A DNA stretch of 64,000 nucleotides, taken from positions 62,001 to 126,000 of the forward strand of contig NZ_FNYV01000007.1 in assembly GCF_900109115.1 (NCBI RefSeq), in the 5' to 3' direction. This document shows, in pieces, positions 59,651 to 64,000 of the stretch (position 1 is its first letter; every line of letters begins with the position of its first letter). The translations under genes were made by a program, and so were the position numbers. The DNA comes from Micromonospora phaseoli. GTDB taxonomy: Bacteria > Actinomycetota > Actinomycetes > Mycobacteriales > Micromonosporaceae. The notes beneath the pieces were generated by a model, which saw only the letters and a list, made by a program, of their open reading frames with translations, was not told where the DNA came from and did not search any database.

Positions 59651-62407
59651 TCAGACGATGGCCATGTCCACGAAGCGCGACAGGTGCAGCTGGGCGGCGA
59701 CCGTCACGGTGTCGGTCGGACCATTCCGGTGCTTGGCGACAATGAAATCCGCCTCCCCGGCCCGGGGCGACTCCTTGTCGTAGTAGTCGTCACGATGCAA
59801 AAGTATAACAACATCCGCATCCTGCTCAATCGAGCCCGATTCCCGCAAATCAGACAGCTGAGGTCGCTTGTCGGTTCGCTGCTCCGGACCACGGTTCAGC
59901 TGGCTCACCGCGATGACCGGGCACTCGACCTCCTTCGCCAGCAGCTTCAGGCCTCGGGAAAGATCCGCGACCTCCTGCTGACGGCTCTCGGTACGCTTCG
60001 GCGAGGTCATCAGCTGGAGGTAGTCGACCACGATCAACTTGAGGTCGTGTCGCTGCTTGAGCCGGCGGGCCTTGGCCCGGATCTCCATCAGGTTCATGCT
60101 CGGCGTGTCGTCCACGAAGAGCGGCGCCTCGCTGATCTCGCCCATACAGCGAGCGAGCTTCGTCCAGTCGTCGTCGGAGAGTTGGCCGCTACGCAGCACG
60201 TGCAGCGGCACCCGGGCCTCGGCCGAGAGCAGCCGCATGACGATTTCGACCTTGCTCATTTCCAGCGAGAAGATCGCCGCCGCCTGGTTGGCCCGAATCG
60301 CCGCATTGCGGGCGAAATCCATGGAAGCGGTGCTGTTGTGCGTGGGGATCATTGACCGGCCTGCCAAGTACAAGTGGTCGTCGTTGTCAACGGTCACGCA
60401 GCGGACGGGCACGCTGTCCACCTGTCGGACGTCGGTAACGAAACGACTATTGGCCCGGACGGTGGATTCGCTGCGCCTGCGCAGACGGTGAGTCTCGCGC
60501 TTGCGGGGCAGGTGGAACACGTCGTCGGTCGTCGTGAGATTCAGGATGTACGCGATCGAGCTTTCCGGCTTGCGTCCCTTGACCGCCTTGCGGCTGATCG
60601 AGCACCGGTACCCGAGGCTGACGACCAACTCGTAGGCACTCTCGGCGAGGCTCGCCGAGGTCGTCGTCAGCTGGACATTGCCGCTGCTGGTTACGGTGCC
60701 GTCGGTGTCGAGCATGCCCGCCAGCAGCGCCCGGCGCTGTGCTTCCGAAGCGCGCAGGTACGCCCCCGGCACGTGCTTGTTGCCGAGCACGCCGATCGAG
60801 CGCAGTGACTGCGTCAGCGACGACGGGGAGTTGGCGCAGACCGCGCAGCCCGTGCGGCACCGGCCGCACATCGGGCATGCTGAAGGCCGAATCGAGTACA
60901 GCGTTGGCTTGGAGTCGGATTGCTTCGTCTCGAACCCGTCGAGTTCGATCCTCCGCAGGATCCCTGGGTCGGCCGTGGTGATTCGACTGCCGGCGCTGTG
61001 GCCGTCACCCAGCCAAGCTCCCAGGGTGTACGGGGGCACCGCCAGGTCAGCCTCCGGCAGTTGAAGCGCACGGGCGTTCCGCACCGCGTGGTTGAGCCTG
61101 CGATCGGCTGTGGGTGTACGCAGCGTCGCCCGGATCTGTTCGGTCGTAACGACGTCGGCGTGCTCGGCTGCGGCAACCGCGTCTAACCAGGTCGGCACGC
61201 GATCCCAAAGTTGCCCGTAGAACTCGCGGGCCGGATAGGTGTAGGCGCACGGACCTCCTCGTCCACGCGTGGGCGGGACAGTTAGGTGCGGGAGACTCCG
61301 CGCCACCCGGCGCGCCGTGTGAACAGAGCCGCCGACCGCTGACGCCAGGTCAGCGACGCTGATACGAGCGTCGTCGGGCGCCTCAGATGCCACCCGACGC
61401 AGGCCGTCCACCGCAGCAGGGGACCAGGCAACCTCCCGACGAACCGCTCCGCCGCGACGACTGGCGCGCGTAGTCGTTTTCCACAGGTGCTCGGCGTCCG
61501 CGACGATCACACTTCCGTCGGAGAACTCCACCTCGTAGCAAGGACGGTTGTGCCTCACCTCGAAGGCGTGCGTCACCTTTGTCGGACGCCCGTCGGCGCC
61601 GATGAGATGGTCACCGACCTTGACTTCACCCATGGTGGTCCAGCCGGTCGGAGTCGGCAACGGAGTGTCGAGTGCCAGCGCTTTCCCCAGCCCAGGTCGG
61701 CCGGCCACGATGATCAACTGGCCGGCGTGCAGGCCGTTGAGCAGCCGGTCCAGGTCCGTGAAGCCGGTCGGCACGCCGGTCATCACGCCACCCTGGGCGC
61801 CGACCGCCTCGATCTCGTCCAGCGTCGGCTGGAGCATGTCGGCGAGGATGGCGAAGTCCTCGCTGACCCGACGCTCGGTCACGTCGTAAACGGCCTGCTG
61901 GGCCAGGTCGACGATGTCGTCGACATCCCTGCTGCCGCCGTTGGCGGTGCCGTACCCGAGTTGGACGATTCTGGTCCCGGCCTCGACCAGCCGCCGCAGC
62001 ACCGCCCGCTCGCTCACGATGCGGGCGTAGTAGGCCGCGTTCGCTGCGGTCGGCACGCTCGCGATCAGCGTGTGCAGGTAGGGGGCACCGCCGACCCGGG
62101 CCAGGTCGCCGGAGTCGGCCAGCGCCGCGGCCACGGTGATGGCGTCGGCCGGCTCACCCCGGCCGTAGATCTCCAGGACGGTGTCGAAGACGGTGGCGTG
62201 GATCGGCCGGTAGAAGTCGTTGGTCTTGAGGATCTCGACGACGTCTGCGATGGCGTCCTTGGAGAGCAGCATGCCGCCCAGGACGCACTGCTCGGCGGCC
62301 ACGTCCTGCGGCGGCGTCTTGTCGTACTGGCCGTCGCGGGGTGCCGGGCCGGATGGCTGCCCACCGCTCGGAAAGGACTCCGTCCGCCTGTCATCTGTCA
62401 CCGACAC
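59651..62407 (-). CDS. dnaB: Replicative DNA helicase DnaB, intein-containing
   Basis: The 918-residue precursor contains DnaB helicase split by an intein. The N-terminal extein (1-242) has PPQDVAAEQCVLGGMLLSKDAI and the primase-interaction helices. Walker A is split as GRPGLGK followed, after the intein, by STASMDFARN. The C-terminal extein (692-918) carries FSLEMSK, LIVVDYLQLM and VISQLNRGPEQR-type (AVSQLNRGPEQR) and DRDDYY-like motifs of DnaB. The intein accounts for 449 residues, leaving a normal 469-residue DnaB. GTG 62407 is chosen because of GAGGGGG upstream and the conserved MSVTDDRR start; the frame is open to 62491. Without intein removal the Walker A would be broken, so splicing must occur. 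Confidence 0.97.
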   Translation of the reverse strand: MSVTDDRRTESFPSGGQPSGPAPRDGQYDKTPPQDVAAEQCVLGGMLLSKDAIADVVEILKTNDFYRPIHATVFDTVLEIYGRGEPADAITVAAALADSGDLARVGGAPYLHTLIASVPTAANAAYYARIVSERAVLRRLVEAGTRIVQLGYGTANGGSRDVDDIVDLAQQAVYDVTERRVSEDFAILADMLQPTLDEIEAVGAQGGVMTGVPTGFTDLDRLLNGLHAGQLIIVAGRPGLGKALALDTPLPTPTGWTTMGEVKVGDHLIGADGRPTKVTHAFEVRHNRPCYEVEFSDGSVIVADAEHLWKTTTRASRRGGAVRREVAWSPAAVDGLRRVASEAPDDARISVADLASAVGGSVHTARRVARSLPHLTVPPTRGRGGPCAYTYPAREFYGQLWDRVPTWLDAVAAAEHADVVTTEQIRATLRTPTADRRLNHAVRNARALQLPEADLAVPPYTLGAWLGDGHSAGSRITTADPGILRRIELDGFETKQSDSKPTLYSIRPSACPMCGRCRTGCAVCANSPSSLTQSLRSIGVLGNKHVPGAYLRASEAQRRALLAGMLDTDGTVTSSGNVQLTTTSASLAESAYELVVSLGYRCSISRKAVKGRKPESSIAYILNLTTTDDVFHLPRKRETHRLRRRSESTVRANSRFVTDVRQVDSVPVRCVTVDNDDHLYLAGRSMIPTHNSTASMDFARNAAIRANQAAAIFSLEMSKVEIVMRLLSAEARVPLHVLRSGQLSDDDWTKLARCMGEISEAPLFVDDTPSMNLMEIRAKARRLKQRHDLKLIVVDYLQLMTSPKRTESRQQEVADLSRGLKLLAKEVECPVIAVSQLNRGPEQRTDKRPQLSDLRESGSIEQDADVVILLHRDDYYDKESPRAGEADFIVAKHRNGPTDTVTVAAQLHLSRFVDMAIV
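60335..61681 (-). other. Class 3 intein in DnaB (449 residues)
   Basis: Residues 243-691 of the DnaB precursor (numbered from GTG 62407). The intein begins with Ala (ALALDTPLPTPTGW) instead of Cys or Ser, and ends HN followed by Ser+1. It carries the WCT set of class 3 inteins: Trp309 (HLWKTT, block B), Cys670 (VRCVTVD, block F), Thr689 (IPTHN, block G). A LAGLIDADG-type endonuclease is present with LGAWLGDGH (462-470) and LLAGMLDTDG (561-570). A helix-turn-helix-like segment (about 348-375) and a cysteine cluster Cys511/514/517/521/524 are additional. Confidence 0.9.
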
Positions 62408-62572
62408 CAGGGCCCCCTCAACTGCGTCGGATCGATTCAGGCCTACCGCCTGGGTGCGACAAGTCGACCGTCCGCTTCGATCGGGGGCCACCGGGCGGTA
62501 GGTCGGTGGCTAACCATACGGACTGCGAGGTCAGCCGCTCAACCACGGCGGTGGACGAGCCTTGGGACAACC

Positions 62573-62689
62573 TGTGGATACCGGAGACGAGCATGTGCGC
62601 AGCGTGTGCACAGGGTGTGGATATCACATGGGGAATTCCTTGCTGCAAGCCTCTGACCTGGGAGGATCTCGTCCCCAGCCTGTGGACGG
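62573..62689. promoter_or_regulatory. Cluster of DnaA-box-like sites upstream of dnaB
   Basis: TGTGGATAC (62573-62581), TGTGGATAT (62616-62624) and TGTGGACGG (62681-62689) are near-matches to TGTGGATAA/TGTGGACAA in the same orientation. They lie in the 390-bp gap between dnaB and the divergent Trp-rich gene and may link dnaB expression to DnaA. Confidence 0.5.
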
Positions 62690-62796
62690 AAATTTCCGGG
62701 TAGGGCTTTGTCCTGAACCTCCCGTAAGATCGGTGGCCTACGGCTACACCTGGACAGCGGATTGCACTTTCGGTTGAGAAGGGTCACGCTCCGGCC

Positions 62797-64000
62797 GTGA
62801 GTTACCGGGACTGGGCACGCGGGGAGGACGACCCGCGCGAGCGGCGGTCGGCCGCATCGTGGGCCGAGCCGGTCGAGCGTTCCCCGGCCGAGCGTTACGA
62901 CTCGGCGGTCGAGCGCTACCGCACTCCGAGCCGTCGTCGCGCCATCGAGCGCGGCCAGGAGGAGCCGGCCGAGCCCTACCTGCCGCGCTGGGCGCTGGAG
63001 TCGGGCGTCAGCAGCGTGGATGGTGGTGGCCGGCACGCCGCTCCGGACGACGATGACGACGCCGACCGGCCGCGCTACGGCGACAGCGATTGGCGCTCGG
63101 TCGAGCCGGCCCGGAGCCGGCGCGCCATCGAGTCGGGCTGGCGTGATGCCCCGTCGTCAGCCGCCGCCGGGTCGACCAGGAGGACGGAGTCCGATCACAC
63201 TCGGGAGTGGACCTTCGACCGTCCGCAGGAGGGCTATGCCGGCGGCCGCGAGGAGGGTTACGTCGGCAGCCGTCGAGCCGAGGAGGACGATCCGGTCTCG
63301 GGTGTGACGCCGCAGAGTCGTCCCCGCCGGGCTCAGTCGCGTCGCCGCCAGGTGACCTGGTCAGGTCTGGAGGACGAGGGGCAGCAGAAGCTCGACTCTG
63401 AGCCGACCGCAGAGCCGCCCACCCGACGCCGGCGACGCGCGGCGGAGGCCCCCGGTCCGGCCGTGGACCCGTGGGAGCGGACGACGGGGGCGGCGGAGCC
63501 CTGGGAGCGGACGGCGGAGCCGGAGAGCCGGCAGCCGGCGGTGGATCCGTGGGACGCCTCCGGCCTGCACGTCTGGGAGCAATCTGCGGGTCTGGATCGT
63601 CGCGCCGAGGACGGGGCAGCTGATCCGTGGGACGCCGACAGTACGAGCCAGTGGCTTCAGGGTCCCGCCACGGACCAGTGGCTCGAGCCCGACTCGACTG
63701 GCCAGTGGGACCGCTACTCCGAGGTGGACCGACGGGACCGGCGGCAGGACCCGAACCGATGGGACGGTTACTCCGAGTCGGACCGGTGGGACCACACCGT
63801 GCCGCCCCGATCGGGTGCGGCGGCCGGTGCCGAGCAGTGGTCCCGGGCCGGGCGAGCCGAGCCGGAGCCGCAGCGGGAGGGTTTCTGGCCTGGCACCCGG
63901 CTGGCGGGCGACGATCCGCGTTGGGTCGATGCGCCTGCGTCGGCACCCCGGTCGCCGGTGGTCGGCTACACGGCACCTCGACCGCGCCCGGCGCCGCGGC
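62797..64000 (+). CDS. Trp/Asp-Pro-rich disordered protein, N-terminal part
   Basis: An ORF of 401 codons runs from GTG 62797 to the end of the window without a stop. The product (MSYRDWARGEDDPRERRSAASW...) is highly charged, rich in Arg, Glu, Asp and Pro, without signal peptide or membrane helix so far. Short motifs recur: DPWE/DPWD at several places, SRRRAIE and SRRAIE, EGYxGxREEGY, and QW/RW segments (SQWLQ, DQWLE, GQWDRY). Coding is supported by consistent codon use. The mRNA may be leaderless: TTGCAC at 62762 and CACGCT at 62785 with a 6-nt gap to the GTG. I do not recognise the family; the part after the window may contain the functional domain. Confidence 0.75.
   Translation, partial: MSYRDWARGEDDPRERRSAASWAEPVERSPAERYDSAVERYRTPSRRRAIERGQEEPAEPYLPRWALESGVSSVDGGGRHAAPDDDDDADRPRYGDSDWRSVEPARSRRAIESGWRDAPSSAAAGSTRRTESDHTREWTFDRPQEGYAGGREEGYVGSRRAEEDDPVSGVTPQSRPRRAQSRRRQVTWSGLEDEGQQKLDSEPTAEPPTRRRRRAAEAPGPAVDPWERTTGAAEPWERTAEPESRQPAVDPWDASGLHVWEQSAGLDRRAEDGAADPWDADSTSQWLQGPATDQWLEPDSTGQWDRYSEVDRRDRRQDPNRWDGYSESDRWDHTVPPRSGAAAGAEQWSRAGRAEPEPQREGFWPGTRLAGDDPRWVDAPASAPRSPVVGYTAPRPRPAPR

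Noticed and set aside
59651..62407. Two separate dnaB genes or a frameshifted dnaB
   Set aside because: The frame is continuous and the insertion has intein splicing motifs at both ends.

Overview
The window is chromosomal DNA from a high-GC actinomycete, most likely Micromonosporaceae (Micromonospora or Salinispora relatives). The reasons are almost exclusively G/C third codon positions, frequent GTG starts, paired HTH/DUF397 genes, mycothiol-type and proteasome-type genes (MDMPI fold, Bpa), LCP cell-wall ligases, and a dispersed intergenic repeat built on GTTAA...GGGGCCCC. No rRNA, tRNA, CRISPR array, prophage or insertion sequence was found. A near-consensus ParB site (parS), DnaA-box-like sites in two places and dnaB at the right end suggest that the origin-proximal part of the chromosome is nearby.

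Layout. 0-9 kb: the end of a sodium:solute symporter, a two-gene ABC-2 exporter, a flavin-reductase-like gene divergent from a small ORF across parS, a UXS-like sugar-nucleotide enzyme, three consecutive LytR-CpsA-Psr (LCP) genes and a rhodanese. 9-18 kb: glycerophosphodiesterase, a PAS histidine kinase with an RsbW-like ATPase, DUF5926, arginine deiminase, a NERD-like protein, a PAS protein, a lipoprotein, prephenate dehydratase and AIM24. 18-29 kb: mini-metalloprotease, OsmC, two HAD phosphatases, the proteasome activator Bpa, an alpha/beta hydrolase, an orphan periplasmic binding protein, a ddaH/Lrp divergon, a secreted beta-propeller protein and a TY-Chap/YbjN protein.

29-50 kb carries a nearly complete molybdenum-cofactor set in separated pieces: mobA with DUF6457, fdhD, moaA-moaD, and the tightly overlapping operon moaC-mog-moeA-moaE. 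Between them lie a metallophosphoesterase, a large EndoQ-UvrD fusion (a deaminated-base endonuclease module joined to an SF1A helicase), an LppU-like membrane protein, an AAA/winged-helix ATPase preceded by two copies of one inverted repeat, a WhiJ-like/DUF397 pair, a GNAT acetyltransferase, DoxX and a GT87 mannosyltransferase. 50-64 kb: an AfsR/SARP-type regulator, an AT-richer leader region, a membrane GGDEF-EAL protein, a second GT-C-like membrane protein, a phosphoribosyltransferase, a zinc-ribbon protein, an MDMPI-fold enzyme, dnaB interrupted by a class 3 intein, and the start of a Trp/Asp-Pro-rich disordered protein.

A recurring regulatory feature is a TANNNT -10 hexamer ending 6-9 nt before the start codon with no Shine-Dalgarno sequence, which implies leaderless mRNAs. 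Genes internal to operons instead use ATGA/GTGA overlaps or clear GGAGG sites. The most interesting items are the EndoQ-UvrD fusion, the class 3 DnaB intein with extra HTH and cysteine-cluster segments, the twin TGTCTAGC-N6-GCTAGACA operators at the AAA gene, and the proteasome-activator-like C-terminus on the TY-Chap protein.
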